This document shows positions 23,400-34,801 of a DNA stretch of 64,000 bases, in pieces. This DNA is from Antitrichia curtipendula (taxonomy: Eukaryota; Streptophyta; Bryopsida; Hypnales; Leucodontaceae). Positions within the stretch are counted from its first letter, which is position 1. Each line of letters begins with the position of its first letter. Location: assembly GCA_951230915.1 (NCBI GenBank), contig OX579639.1:8990001-9054000 (forward strand), in the 5' to 3' direction. The notes below the pieces were generated by a model, which saw only the letters and a list, made by a program, of their open reading frames with translations, was not told the DNA's origin and did not search any database. The translations under genes and the position numbers were made by a program.

Positions 23400-24010
23400 T
23401 GAAAACCTTACCTCAGGCCACACGCGCTGCACACCACTTCACACTTTGGAGCACGACGTAGCGGAGCACGGAGACCACACTCTGCAGCGTGGAAGACATC
23501 AGACACAAAAACAAGAAACGAGAAACACAAATACAAGAAAGAAGAAACATAGAAACACAAGAAAACAAGGAAAAACAAAAATTGAAAAAAGGTCGGCAAG
23601 ACGTACCTGGCGCCGCGAGTTGGGGTGTGGAGTGGCGGCGACCTGGCGTGACCTCGAGTGAGGCAGCGTGGAGGACGGGATCGACAGCAACCTGGGCGGC
23701 AACGACGACGACGAGCAAGAACACAACAAGAACACGGAGCAGGGGCGCGGCAACACAGCGACGGAGCGGGAGCGCGGGGCGGAAGCTTGAGCGGCGGAGC
23801 GGGGACGGTGGAGCGGAAGCTTAAGCGGCGGAGCAGAAAAGAAACTGGTGGAGGAAACCTCAAATAATCTCCAAACCCCAGATCCAACGGTTAGCAGACC
23901 CCCACATCCGACGGCTCCTGTATTTCTTCATCAACGACAGGGACAGGGGGTGCCTTTTTTTCAGACCCCAGATCGGACGGCGCAGGGTTTTTCTTTGCAG
24001 GGGGGAGGGC
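23400..24010 (-). promoter_or_regulatory. CpG-rich region upstream of the HUH gene
   Basis: A roughly 600-bp block rich in CG dinucleotides and GGCGGC/GGAGCGG motifs, sharply unlike the AT-rich DNA on both sides. It lies 0.4-1 kb upstream of the minus-strand HUH gene, so it is a plausible promoter and 5' leader. Overlapping open frames here, in several frames on both strands, reflect GC richness only. GGAGCGGAAGCTT-AAGCGGCGGAG is repeated in diverged form near 23,785 and 23,810. Confidence 0.5.
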
Positions 24011-24019
24011 AAAATGGAT

Positions 24020-25185
24020 GTACCTGTAAACTCAGAAGATAGATAGTGATGCTTGAACACTAGTTTCAGTAGTGAAATTCTCTGCAAATTAATAAATTGT
24101 TAGGGTGGACTCTTTATTTTGCAAACCTGTTTATTTTTTCTCTGGCACAGCTTTAGTGGTTTGGCAGTGAGGGGTTAAGTGGTAATCAATTATTTGACAT
24201 GAATGTTCCAACCTTTCCCTACTGCTATGGTACAAAAACAATTCAAAACATTCCAAAATCTTATAAATTTACTAAGGAGAATCCAAAGATTTCAAAATAT
24301 TTCAAAAAGTTCTAAAAAGATTCCAAAAAGATTTCAAATTCCCTAAAATATGTTGATTTGATCATTGCACTACTCAAATCATCAACAAGTAGGTGGCCAT
24401 TTTATTGGCTTTTTATATCAAGCTCAAAAATGAGTAAAAACAGTCATTATAGTCTAGATTATAGTTTGCCAAACAACAAACAACATCTTATTTTCTATTG
24501 ATTTGGACATGATTTTTAATAGTGTTTAAGGTATATTGATAGTAGTTATTGAAGAGAAGGTGATAAAAAAACTCAATCATGCCAACACAAGTCTTAGAGC
24601 ATTGCTATTAAGTTTTATATTACAATATAAAAAAACATCTTTGAATTCTTTGTGCTACATACACTTATTTTTTTTGGTAGTCATGGGATTTATTGGAAAA
24701 ATTGATGGTCCATATTGTACACTCATACTTTTGGTCTTTTTGAATAGTCATAGGTCTTAGAAAACTTAATAAGTATTGTACACCTATATTCTTATGATAC
24801 ATTGGGTTATTTTATCCTTCACAAAAACTTGAAGTTTGTACAAAAATGTTTTAGAATTCTTTAGGTCTTAAAGTTGTAAGATAGATGGATCTATTTCCAT
24901 TTATTCTGATCTATTTACTTCTAAATAGCATTCATAGTCTTCAATGTCATTTTTCATCTACTTAGAATATTCTAAAAAATTGTTGATGGACATTGCTGAA
25001 TGTTCAAGGAAGTTACCTTGTATAAAATATTGATGGATTCTTAGTTTTTTACAAATGTATAGTATACTGCGAGCTCCCAATTTGTCACTTGGAACTTGTA
25101 GAATTATTTTTTTGAAAATTTGCAATTTAAAGTTAAGAAAAATATACAAAAAGCCATAAAAAGAGTGTAGAACCAAAATAGGATT
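24020..25185. other. AT-rich stretch without recognised gene
   Basis: No protein motif seen. Around 24,230-24,345 there are repeated TTCCAAAA/TTTCAAAA phrases. A GGGGTTAA at about 24,173 resembles a TTAA-element end, but no partner was found. Confidence 0.4.
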
Positions 25186-26760
25186 GTAACATACCCATTA
25201 TAGTATTTGGTCTAGATTTGTGTTTAGACTCAGAATCCCACCAAACTTGGCCCAAAAATAGGTAGAAAGAGCGAAACAGTTAGATTTGGAGGATTCAAGT
25301 CACATAGGCCCAAAAGGGCTAAATCCCATCATGAATGTGGCAATTCATGGCTAAGTCGGTCCGAGGGATCCACAACAAGGCCACTAGGTCGGGTCCTAGA
25401 TTTAGGTTTAGAAATTCCCCAAACCCCGATTGTTAGTATGCAGGAGCCACTGACGCAAGATCGGGCCCGTGGAGGAATCTACAGCCCAAAGATGGTGTTC
25501 TAGGGTAAATCTCATGCCAGGAGTCCAACGACAAAATCAATTCGCCAAGATTCTTCTATCTGCAAAAGATTCCCGCACCATCGATAATTCAAGGAGATGG
25601 CCAATTCATCTCCACTGACCAATTGTGCCAGGTACGGAAACGCACCTGCACATCTTTTATGTGACCCCATGAGAGGTCATGTAAAAATTCCCGTCATCTT
25701 CCGACTTGCAGAAGAACCTTTTGCGGGTGGTCAACCTTGGTAACCTCCAACGGGAATTTCATGGAAATTACCCAGGTTGCCAGAAAATCTCACTAAAAAT
25801 TAGACTAGCTTGTTTTATGTTAATATTGCGCTCCGGGAAGTTTCGCGACATTCCGATAGCAGCAAGTACCCGAACCGGCGAGATTCCTCGAGAATTAATC
25901 ACGTGGCGGGGTCCCCGACGCGTTGATCGGCATCCCGGGACCATACGATGGCAGAACGAAGTCAACCAAGAGTCTTTTCCGACTCCCTCACACCTACCGG
26001 AGATCCTAGACTATTTACATTTCTCAAAATAGGAGACCCCCAAGATCTAGGATTTTACCACGGTTTAGTCTTTAAACTAAATTAGCCTACGATGGTTTTT
26101 TGTCCTTGGTACGGGGGAGAAGGGGAATCTTGGACTAAACACGGCAATCTGGAGCCAATGGCGCATCCGTTTGACGATTGGAGTAAATCTCCAAAAGTTA
26201 GGAGGTTGGTCCAGCGTAGATAGGTAAAAGTAGTTTTTTAGGGATTAGGATGAAAATCTTTGAAGATGAGGATGAAAATCCAAGTTGATAAGGTTACTTT
26301 AGAACTCTTGAGGAAGGAGTGGGGCCTTGAAAACCTATTTAAGGTCCCCATTTTTCTCTCAAGAACACCCCCAATATTTGTTTTGGGTTCGTAGGTCCAA
26401 CTTATGTTGGGATTTTTGGCGTTTTAGCCAAGAAACCTCTACGGTGTTTTTAGAGCACTTTTTGGCTCTTTTTGTTGTTATATTTCAAGCTTTGAAGGTC
26501 CTTGGGGGTCCTTCTATCTTGCCTTGTACACACTTTGTGTGTGTTTGCGTATATTCTCGTTGTTATTCAAAAGTCTTGCTATCTTCGGTATATCCTTGGG
26601 AACTAACTTGTGTGTTAAAGTCTCTTTGGTGTCTTGTACTAATCCTAGAGCAACCCCCCACCGTACCTTGGCAATGCCGCTTTGGGGGGCCTTTAGTGTG
26701 TGAACTTGGTGTTTTCCACGTTGTCCTAAATTGTGTGTTCCTTTAAGTATATCTTCTTTA
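25186..26760 (+). mobile_element. Possible LTR-retrotransposon LTR, ends unresolved
   Basis: TGTAACATACCC near 25,186 is the common plant LTR start. GC content and CG dinucleotides rise from here, and a TATA-like TATTTAAGG at about 26,336 is followed by a CTCTC tract, as at an LTR U3/R junction. No primer-binding site, polypurine tract, second LTR or gag/pol frame was seen, so this could be a solo or truncated LTR or something else. Confidence 0.3.
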
Positions 26761-26774
26761 CCCTCTCCTAACGT

Positions 26775-27000
26775 TTCTCCCATTGAGTGGACCCCCTTGT
26801 GGGACGGCAAAGCTTTGACCTTGCGAGGTGTATTTTCTAAAAATTTTGCCCCCCCTCGGAACGGCAAAGCTTTGAACTAATAACAAACGTCAAGTCCTAT
26901 AGTTTGTGTTAAAACGGTCCGGACGGCAAAGCTTCGAACCCCGGAGTGATACCAAGTCTTAGAGTTGGTGTTAAACCCAACTCCACGGCGAAGCGTTGAA
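26775..27000 (+). repeat. Four spaced GACGGCAAAGCTTTGA units
   Basis: The phrase (G)ACGGCAAAGCTTTGA, with small changes, recurs at about 26,801, 26,860, 26,921 and 26,982, at 59-61 bp spacing. The interval also holds related CAAGTC/GTTTGTGTTAAA phrases, suggesting a degenerate tandem array with a period near 60 bp. Confidence 0.6.
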
Positions 27001-27154
27001 CCTCCTCAAGCCTTAGTTCCAAAGTCTAGTTTCCAAGACCTTTTTGGAAACGTCCAGAGTTTAGCTTCCAAGATATTTAGTGTGTCAAATTCCGAGTTAC
27101 CCAAAGTTTTAAATCTTTTCCTTAAAGTGTAGTAAAAGTCCAAGTCCTTTTAGT

Positions 27155-27262
27155 TAGCAAAAATCCCGTTTCTTTGGCTAGAAAAAAATCCCATTTCCTT
27201 GGCTAGCAAAAATTCCATTTCCTTGGTTAGCAAAAATTCCGTTTCCTTAGTCTAGCAAAAGC
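27155..27262 (+). repeat. Short minisatellite, about 30-bp period
   Basis: Units built on TTTCCTTGGCTAG-CAAAAATTCC recur about four to five times with small changes. Confidence 0.7.
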
Positions 27263-27339
27263 CAGCTCCTTAGTTAGCCCCCCAAAAATCCAGTCTTCCT
27301 TAAGAAACCGAAAAACCAGAACCAGACCCCCTGTTCAGT

Positions 27340-27660
27340 CACAAGGCAGGATTCAGTCACAGGGGTTGTCCAGTCCTGAGTGGGTTCAGTCACAGGGATC
27401 GTCCAGTCCCGAGTGGGTTCAGTCACAGGGGTCGTCCACTCACCAGGTGGGTTCAGTCGCAAGGGTGGTCCAGTCACGGGGTTGGGGGCTCAGTCACAGG
27501 AATCGTCCAGTCACGGGGAGGTTCAGTCACCGGGGTTGGGGGGCTCAGTGAACGGGGTTCTGAGCAGGGCAGGGAGCTGGTTCCGAGCGGTCCAGAGAGC
27601 TGGGTTCCGAGCGGGCAGGGAGATGGGTTCTGAGAGGTCCAGGGAGCTGGGGAGTCGGGG
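27340..27660 (+). repeat. G-rich minisatellite, about 33-bp period
   Basis: Units with GGGTTCAGTCACAGGG and TCGTCCAGTC recur at least six times (27,340-27,560), then grade into GAGCTGGGTTCCGAGCGG repeats to about 27,660. Runs of G (GGGGTTGGGGG, GGGG) give quadruplex potential on the plus strand. Open frames here are a by-product of the repeat. Confidence 0.8.
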
Positions 27661-28257
27661 CCCTTGTGTCGATATCTTAATTTGGTCTAGGCAAAGAAGT
27701 CTAAAAACTAGGGGTCAAGCTTAATTGGAAAGAAACTTGATTGCAAGAAAAACAAGGGAAGGGGGGAGAAGAGAAGCCGCACGTCCGGGGATATTAAAAC
27801 GAACATGCATACAAAAATACTCACATACTATCTCTCTCTCTTCACACCAATTTGATCTAGCAAGAATGGAGGAAGATTAGGGGGAAATGGAATGAAATAG
27901 GAGAGGTGGTGAGAGAGATGATAAATAGTATTCTAGGGTTGGCTAAGTAGGCGTTAGAAGGAAAATCTCGAGGATTTGTAGTGACCATTAGAAAGGGGAT
28001 TAGGATGACACCAAGATAAAATGGTGTAAGAGAGTAGAAGGGGCATTAAAACCTCCTTGGGGTTTGAATCTATAGTGTAAGACACCCATCAGTTTAGGTA
28101 GAATAGTGTTAGTGTAGAAAGAAAGAGAGGAAAGAAAAAAAGAGAGAAAAAGGGAAGAAGGAGGAAATGAAAGAAGAGGGTTAGATCACCCGGGATCCTA
28201 ACTTTCAAAACACACGCAGTGAACTTGGGAAAAAATTCCCACAAACTAAGGACCACC

Positions 28258-28320
28258 ATGGAGAATGGAGATAGGCACGTGGATGCGGACAAGCGCATTT
28301 CCGACACCGGCAGTGATGAG
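28258..28320 (+). CDS. Possible 21-codon first exon
   Basis: CCACCATGG gives a favourable start context. The following 21 codons are uninterrupted and hydrophilic (MENGDRHVDADKR...GSDE), ending at a strong donor, GAG|GTAAGT, in phase 0. The putative intron would contain the minisatellite at 28.45-28.83 kb. No downstream exon could be identified with confidence, and I recognise no family. Confidence 0.25.
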
Positions 28321-28449
28321 GTAAGTCCTTGAATCAACACTTGGTGTTTTCTCTTTATTAACGTTGATTTTTTTCCTTAATTAGCCTTTTTTTCAAGTGA
28401 GTAAGTAACCCATGATAAGTTAGGTAAAAAAATGAGAAAAGGAAGCTAA

Positions 28450-28830
28450 CGATTTAGAGTTAATTTTCGGAGTAAAACCCTAGAGTTAATTTAGGAGTAA
28501 AAATCTAGAGCTAAGTTTAGGAGTGAAAACTTAGAGTTAATTTTTGGAGTAAAACCCTAGAGTTAATTTAGGAGTAAAAATTTAGAGCTAAGTTTAGGAG
28601 TAAAAATATTAGAGTTAAGTTAAAAGTAAAAATTTAGAGTAAACGTAGGAGTAAAATCTTAGAGTCGAATCTAGGAGTAAAAAATTAGAGTTAAATTAGA
28701 AGTAAAAACTTAAAGTAAACATAGGGATAAAACCTTAGGGTTAAAATTAGAAGTAAAAACTTAGAGGTAACCGTAGAGGTAAAACTTTAGAATTAACTCT
28801 AGGAGTAAAAATTGAGAGTACAATTAGAAG
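28450..28830 (+). repeat. Minisatellite, about 24-28-bp period
   Basis: At least twelve degenerate units of AGAGTTAATTTAGGAGTAAAA form an array of roughly 380 bp with A/T substitutions and short indels. Some units carry AAACCCTAGAG. Confidence 0.85.
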
Positions 28831-29165
28831 CTAGAAATCAGAATAAAGAACAAGCTTAGGGTTAGCCAATAAGTTACAGCTTCCAAAAGAAGTTTTCAAC
28901 TTCAAAAGGTAGTCTTAGAGATTAATAGGGAACGTAAGGGTTCCCCTTTTCCGTGTTTAGGGACGTTAGAAATGACGCCAACCACCCAGCCAAACCTAGA
29001 CGTAGGATAGGTAGTTAGGGAGTTAGGAATCGCCATCACCTTTGATCTTCGCAGTCAGCTTGTTAGTTACCCATGCAATTCTAGTAGTATTCGCTGCCAT
29101 CCACGACACTTAGAAAACATTAGCACAAAAAAGATCCATTGCTTGGAAGGCACAGTGGACCGCGC

Positions 29166-29517
29166 TCACAACACCCCCATATATTTAAAAGGTGCATAAA
29201 GGCATAGAACTTGATCGGTGTTCGTCCGATTACCGAGGGTGGGTAATCTTCCACTCACAACGGAGCTCGGAGTAGAGGAGCCGCGGTAGTAGGTTGTCTG
29301 GAGAGTTTCTAGGGTTTGAGGGGTTTGTGGGTTTGGGTGGGTTTGGTGAATTGGTTCGGGTTTCGGGTGGTATTCTGTGAGAACAATGCGGCAGACAGGG
29401 CAGGTGACGTGCTTTTGTAGCCACGAGTCGACGCAGTGGATGTGAAAGACGTGCCCGCAGAAGGGGAGTTTTCGGAGTATTTCTATGTTGGCGTATTCCA
29501 CTAAGCAGATCGGGCAC
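29166..29517 (-). CDS. RING-H2 zinc finger exon, probable E3 ubiquitin ligase fragment
   Basis: The exon reads CPIC immediately after an acceptor (GACGTAG, minus strand), then a 15-residue loop, then LPFCGHVFHIHC, SWLQKH and CPVC. This is a complete C3H2C3 RING-H2 with the conserved Trp that contacts E2 enzymes. The remaining 65 residues are Pro/Thr-rich and end at a stop near 29,166. RING-H2 proteins of the ATL type are common plant ubiquitin ligases with an N-terminal membrane segment. No such upstream exon is visible, because a CACTA-family element begins within about 70 bases upstream. The RING residues are all intact. It may be an orphan exon, a truncated gene or a captured fragment. Confidence 0.65.
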
Positions 29518-29584
29518 CTACGTCATGAGAGTTTTATTTCAGAGATGTGAGGCAAAGATACCAAGAATCCCCATTGATCATATA

Positions 29585-30420
29585 AACATTGGTCCGACAT
29601 TTTCACTTATCTCAAAAATCACTTGAATTATATTTCACAATATATCTTGACCAAATATGATTAGCTATAGTTACATATTGCACAATCATGCCAAAAATGT
29701 GACTCTATATTTTTATAAATATAACTACATCCAATTACAAAAAAATTGATAACTCTATGTGAACCGCCACATCAACAAACAATATGACTCACATGAGTCA
29801 TATTGTACATCAACAAAAAATATGACTCAAAAGGGTCATGTTTCACATCAACAAAAAATATGATTCATGAGAGTCATTATCCACATTAATAGAGAATATG
29901 AATCATAAAGGCATATTCCACATCAATGAAAAATATGACTAACTAGGCTCATTTTTTATATCAATAGAAAATATGATACATGGGAGTCATTTTTCACATC
30001 AACAAAAAATATGACTCACAAGAGTTATATTCCACATTAGCCAAAATAATATGATTGTATAGAGTCATATGCCATGTAGCCAAAATATGGCTTATCTTAG
30101 TCATATTCCAAGTCAACCAAAAATATGACTACATGGAGTTATATGCCATGTAGGATTTTTTGTCCTTTGCCTGAGTAGCTAAAAAAATGTCAAGCCCCCA
30201 AGGATAGTCAAAATATATGCCATATTGGCAAAATATGGCTAATTATAACTAATTATATCCTTCAACCTATATGACTACCAATATGACTCATGTCCAAAGT
30301 GACTCGTTAGTAATGACTGGTTCTAGTCATGTCATGAGTCAACTACAGTGATTTCTACGTGAGTCATTTTATAACTGCAGTCATATTTTGCAGGTATAAA
30401 ACATTAGTTTTGTTGTAGTG
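29585..30420 (+). mobile_element. CACTA-family element, right part
   Basis: The right end TTTTGTTGTAGTG at 30420 matches the right terminus of the element at 11005-12970, and the interior has the same array of TATGACTCA..TGAGTCATA motifs spaced by about 35 bp (29,770-30,140). Its first 280 bp match the reverse complement of 1695-1960. No left CACTA terminus was found, so it is truncated or rearranged at the left. It lies directly upstream of the RING-H2 exon. Confidence 0.75.
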
Positions 30421-31159
30421 TTTAGACAATATATTGAAATTTATAATTCATTCATGTAGTGTTTGAGTAGTAAAGTGTTGCTAAAGTGTGTTGGAATCTC
30501 CTTTTTGACTTACTAATAAAATTCAAAACTAATATTCCTTATTTAATAATAGTAAACATGCTCATAGTTGCAATTATGATTGCATTTACCATAAGATTAT
30601 GTTCATAGATTGGCGAAATGGTAATATGGTGAGCAAAAACAGTAGTCATTGTTCGATTCCTCTTTGAGAAAAACTAAGCTCTTAATATAGTTACAATGTA
30701 GGATGTAGTGACAAGGTGGATGACTATTAGAGATGTTGTGCAGGATTGTATAGTAGTGGAACTAAATAGTAGGACTCTTTTCAATTTTTAGGGCATTTTT
30801 TGCAAACAGTGAGCCTTGCCCTAGCATCATTGCAGTAGTCAAATTTTGGAAGGACCAAGCCTAAGAGGTTAGAATTTGTACATTAGAAGGACCCCAACTT
30901 TCAAGAAGGCAATTACTATTGTGCCTCAACCAAAATCAACTTTAGCAACAATCACAAGGCATAGTAGTTTTAGCAGTTTCACACTAATATAAAACATATT
31001 ACTTGTGAAGAAAGTATATCCAAAATCATCATTGATAACAAAATTGCCACATCTAGATTCTAGTATAGAAAGATTGTATTAATTTTAAATGTACAAAGTC
31101 TAAAAATTAGAACCTAGTGTCAAATTACGGTACATCTATCATTGATATTTTGAGAATTT
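30421..31159. other. AT-rich stretch without recognised gene
   Basis: No coding motif or clear repeat structure seen on either strand. Confidence 0.4.
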
Positions 31160-31800
31160 ATAACTTATTCATATAAGGTAGGAGATCCTATTTGTGCCAC
31201 AATTCAAATGCCACACTATATGTACTACTATATATTAGTAGTACACATTTTAAACTTTCAAATGTACAGTTGGATACTGAAAGCTTACAAATTGTCTTTT
31301 TTAGACATTCAAATTTTTTTGTACAATATGGATTATAATTGATATTTTTTTGATAAACATAATTATCATTGCATCCTTATGCAATCCAATCAAGTATACC
31401 CAAATTTCAAAAAAAAATTTAAATTTTTTTATTTTTGGTGAAATGCCATATTTAACTACTTTTGGACTTTTGAAAGTCCAGAACTCATACTAGTCATCAG
31501 GAGATCTCTCGATTGAGCATCGGGGGATCTATCTAAATCAATGGGAGATCTAAATTTTCATCAGGGGATCAATCCAAACCATTGGGAGATCTATACATGC
31601 ATGATGCATCGGGAGATCCCCCGATCTTTGTATAGACTGTGCTTAGTCTAGAATTCATTGAATAGTCCAGAAGTAGTTAAATATGCCATTGAATTTTTTA
31701 AGTCAAATTTTGTGGTTTTACATAATATTTTATTGAGTACATTGGTAATGAATTCTTTTAATTCAATTGCATGGATACGTAGAGAATATTCATATGCACA
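31160..31800. mobile_element. Diverged copy of the 56.4-57.2 kb foldback family, with nested MITE
   Basis: The segments on either side of 31442-31690 resemble, in order, the left arm of the foldback element at 56375 (shared CCAATCAAGTATRC and CAAATTTCAAAAAAA-like tracts, then TTGCATGGATACGTAGAGAA versus TTGCATAGATATGTAGGAAA). The homology implies one element split by a later insertion. Confidence 0.45.
31442..31690. mobile_element. Small MITE with about 25-bp terminal inverted repeats
   Basis: AATGCCATATTTAACTACTT at the left pairs with a right end that reads AATGGCATATTTAACTACTT in reverse complement, both followed by GGACT. Five spaced copies of a (T/C)ATCGGGAGATCT-like phrase lie between them (31,497-31,625). 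Confidence 0.6.
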
Positions 31801-31828
31801 TCTTTCATATTAAAAAACACCCCTTTAA

Positions 31829-32752
31829 CCCCTAAAGTTCCTTGACTATGTTCTCACCAAAAATGCTCCAAAACTGTTATTTCTAGTACAAGTACCAAAT
31901 ATTTGAAAAATATCATTTTTGCACACATATAACCGTAGGATCTTGTAGTAGTCTGGTTTGAAAATACGTGGAAAAAATTTCAGAAATTTTCATCGTGTAG
32001 ATTGGAATTTATTAGCATTTGAAGTGGCAAAAGTCCTTTTTTGGGCCCTGCGAAAAACCGGGCAGCTGCACTTCACAAGGTCAGATTATTATGAAAAAAA
32101 TTCCAAAATGATTGTGCTTCTTTGGATTCATTCTTCAAGGCAAGTTGGCTACATGCTTGAAAATTTTCAAATTATTTGGAATTGTACAACATATAGGAAA
32201 AAATAATAAGTAGAAAGAAGTAGAGAATGGTTCAAAACACTAAATTGTTAAGAAGTTAATTATGGAATTGAAAAATGCTAATCCCAATGGTTGCAATGTT
32301 GTAATAAACAATCTACACCCTAAAATTTTATTTTTTTTGAAAAATATTGAAAACTGAGTGAAATAAACGACTTTAAAGTTTATTTTAGAGTAGACAATCC
32401 ATAATTGCCCACAAACTAAAATTCCTCATAACGTTTGACTCATTGATCAGAATGGAATGATTCAAAGCTTTTCACGTATATATAAATCTAATAAACCAAT
32501 TTCAAATTTTTATTTTTGAAAAAAGTGATTTTTTCTGATCTGCCCGAACTGCCCGAGTTGAGAAACAAACAACATATTTGGCCATAACTTTTGACTCGCA
32601 TTTCCAAATGTCATGAAATTTGGTGCATATGAAAGATATTCCTCGTCCACGCCTTCTATAAAAATTTCAGCCCAAAATGTGAAAATCTCCAGTCACACGT
32701 ACCTACCCAAAATTGCTATGTTGCCAAAAAAGGCATGTTGGTCCTTTAGGGG
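31829..32752 (-). mobile_element. TTAA-flanked MITE, copy B
   Basis: TTAA at 31825-31828 and 32753-32756. The ends CCCCTAAAGTTCC and GGTCCTTTAGGGG are inverted repeats. The sequence is homologous in reverse orientation to copies at 20265 and 54849 (for example, TTGCTATGTTGCC versus its complement near the start of copy A). Confidence 0.8.
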
Positions 32753-32991
32753 TTAAGTAACAAGAATATGATCAATAAAGAATTCAATGAAATGTGTCAT
32801 AGGAGCAAACTTTGAAGAAATAAGTATCCCTATATTTTAACTTGATTTTAACATTTTTTAAGGCAAATCTTAAAACTTCATAGACTAGATGAAGAGTTTA
32901 TACTATACAACACATCTAAATTTTGTCCCATTTTTGTAGCCTTTATGAGGATGATGTATCATATTGGAAATGTTTGGGTTTCTTTTCTTAA

Positions 32992-33527
32992 CCCCTAAGC
33001 GCTCAACCAACCATTTTTGGGTCATTGCCTGACTTTGGGCAACATTTTTGAGCAAAATATATTTTTTTCAATCTATTTATTTAATTGTATATTTTAACAT
33101 TGGATTGTCTTCCAATATGTATATTGAAAACTAAGATTGCTAAGGTCAAAAAAATTATAAGAGAAATAGCACAATGTGTTTAGAATTGGTCTAGTGTTGA
33201 AAAATTTGCTATTTAGAAAAAGTGCTAGAGATCTCATTACAAAACCTTATGCTTTTTTTTACAAATAAAGGAGATTGCAATTTTGACCAATAAAAAAACA
33301 TTCAAAATGCTAAAGATAGAAATTTTATTTTGGATAAATTTTTGAAGTTATATCTTCAAAATTCATTTGAAGAGAATCTAAAAATAATTTTATGATTTTG
33401 ACCATACAAATACTTTCTACTTTTTATGTTTTACATTATCTTCTTTGATGAAAACTTCAAGAAAGATACAGAATTTACATTTTATAACACATTTGTATTT
33501 TGTCCGAATATTTTGGGCTTTTAGAGG
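32992..33527. mobile_element. Shorter TTAA-flanked element
   Basis: TTAA at 32988-32991 and 33528-33531 flank a 536-bp AT-rich segment whose ends are CCCCTAAGCGC and GCTTTTAGAGG (imperfect inverted repeats). Same terminal pattern as the 0.93-kb family, but the interior differs. Confidence 0.55.
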
Positions 33528-34098
33528 TTAAATGGGATCATTAGTGAAGGTTATATGAATGAGATATATGAAAAGAATGTAACAATTAGATCAAACTAAG
33601 GTTTTAAAAAAAACATTACTACTCAAGTTTATTAAATGCATACTCCAAGTAATAACATTGACTTTCACTAATTTTAAAATTATGCAAATATGCAAAAGTG
33701 CATTGATATGGTCAATCATGATGTTTTAAATAAAATCAATATATTGTAGTCTATACTATTTTTATACTATTTCAAAAAGTCTAATTTAGATCCAATTCCA
33801 TCCATCTTCTTTCATCCAATGTTCATACTAATTATAGTATATTCATCCAAGATTCATTCAATTAGCATGGACTTTCGTAGTATTCCACATCTCCCACTAA
33901 ACAATGAATTAGCTTGAGTGATTATTTTTCACATCAAATACTACACTCAAAGATTAATTATTAGAAAAAACAAATTTGTCAATCCCCATTCAAACATACA
34001 ATCTTCTATGTGCCAAAAATATTTCAATCATGTCTTTTCTATAGTCATTAAATTCACAATCCAACAATTATAATTCAGAGTTGCTTGAATGTTCTTAA

Positions 34099-34641
34099 CC
34101 CTTAAAAGACATTTCATGTCCAAGCTTGGTCAAACTTTATTAGATTTCTACATCATAATATAGATTTAAATTTTTTTGATATTTTTCAAATGCAGTAGCA
34201 TATGTTTAAAACTTAAACTCATTTTTTCATAATTAAAAATACCAAATTGAAATTTATGTGATTTAAAAAGAAAAAAAACGTATAAAAATCATAATAATTA
34301 CAAAAGTGCCTAAAATAATATGCATTTTTTAATAAAAAATGAAAATAATAGTAACAAACATTATGATATAATTGATATACTCTTTAAGATTACACCAAGA
34401 AAAAATTTGATGGAAAAAGTTCAAAAGTGGTATATTTTGAGCTTTCAAGATGCTATGAATCTTAAAAGCATCACAAAAATTACAATTTTAACCATTTTGA
34501 AAAAATTCAAATGGAATTCAATGTAGATTATTGAAGTTACATTTTCTTAGTTAAGCTTAAAAACATTTAAAATCAAGAACTATATGAAAATTCAAGTTTT
34601 GACTTTCAAAATGCCCAAGGGCTTGCATTGTCCTTTAAGTG
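34099..34641. mobile_element. Shorter TTAA-flanked element
   Basis: TTAA at 34095-34098 and 34642-34645 bound a 543-bp segment with ends CCCTTAAAAGACA and TGTCCTTTAAGTG. A diverged relative lies at about 16.22-16.55 kb. Confidence 0.55.
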
Positions 34642-34801
34642 TTAATCTCTATTTGCTCAAAACTGGACTCCAAGATACTGATATAAACAAGTCGGTTTCT
34701 ATTACAGGATTAAACTAATGATTTATAGGGAACATTGCATGATCCATGAGCATCACCACAAGGTCAGGTTTGCTTAAATCCATTTAAGTACACGAGTATT
34801 C

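Noticed and set aside
23408..23887. Several overlapping open frames on both strands in the CpG-rich block
   Set aside because: All are Arg/Pro/Ala-rich products of GC content and repeats with no domain. Treated as promoter region.
25186..28200. Full-length LTR retrotransposon
   Set aside because: No paired LTR, primer-binding site, polypurine tract or gag/pol motif could be found; only an LTR-like segment is proposed.
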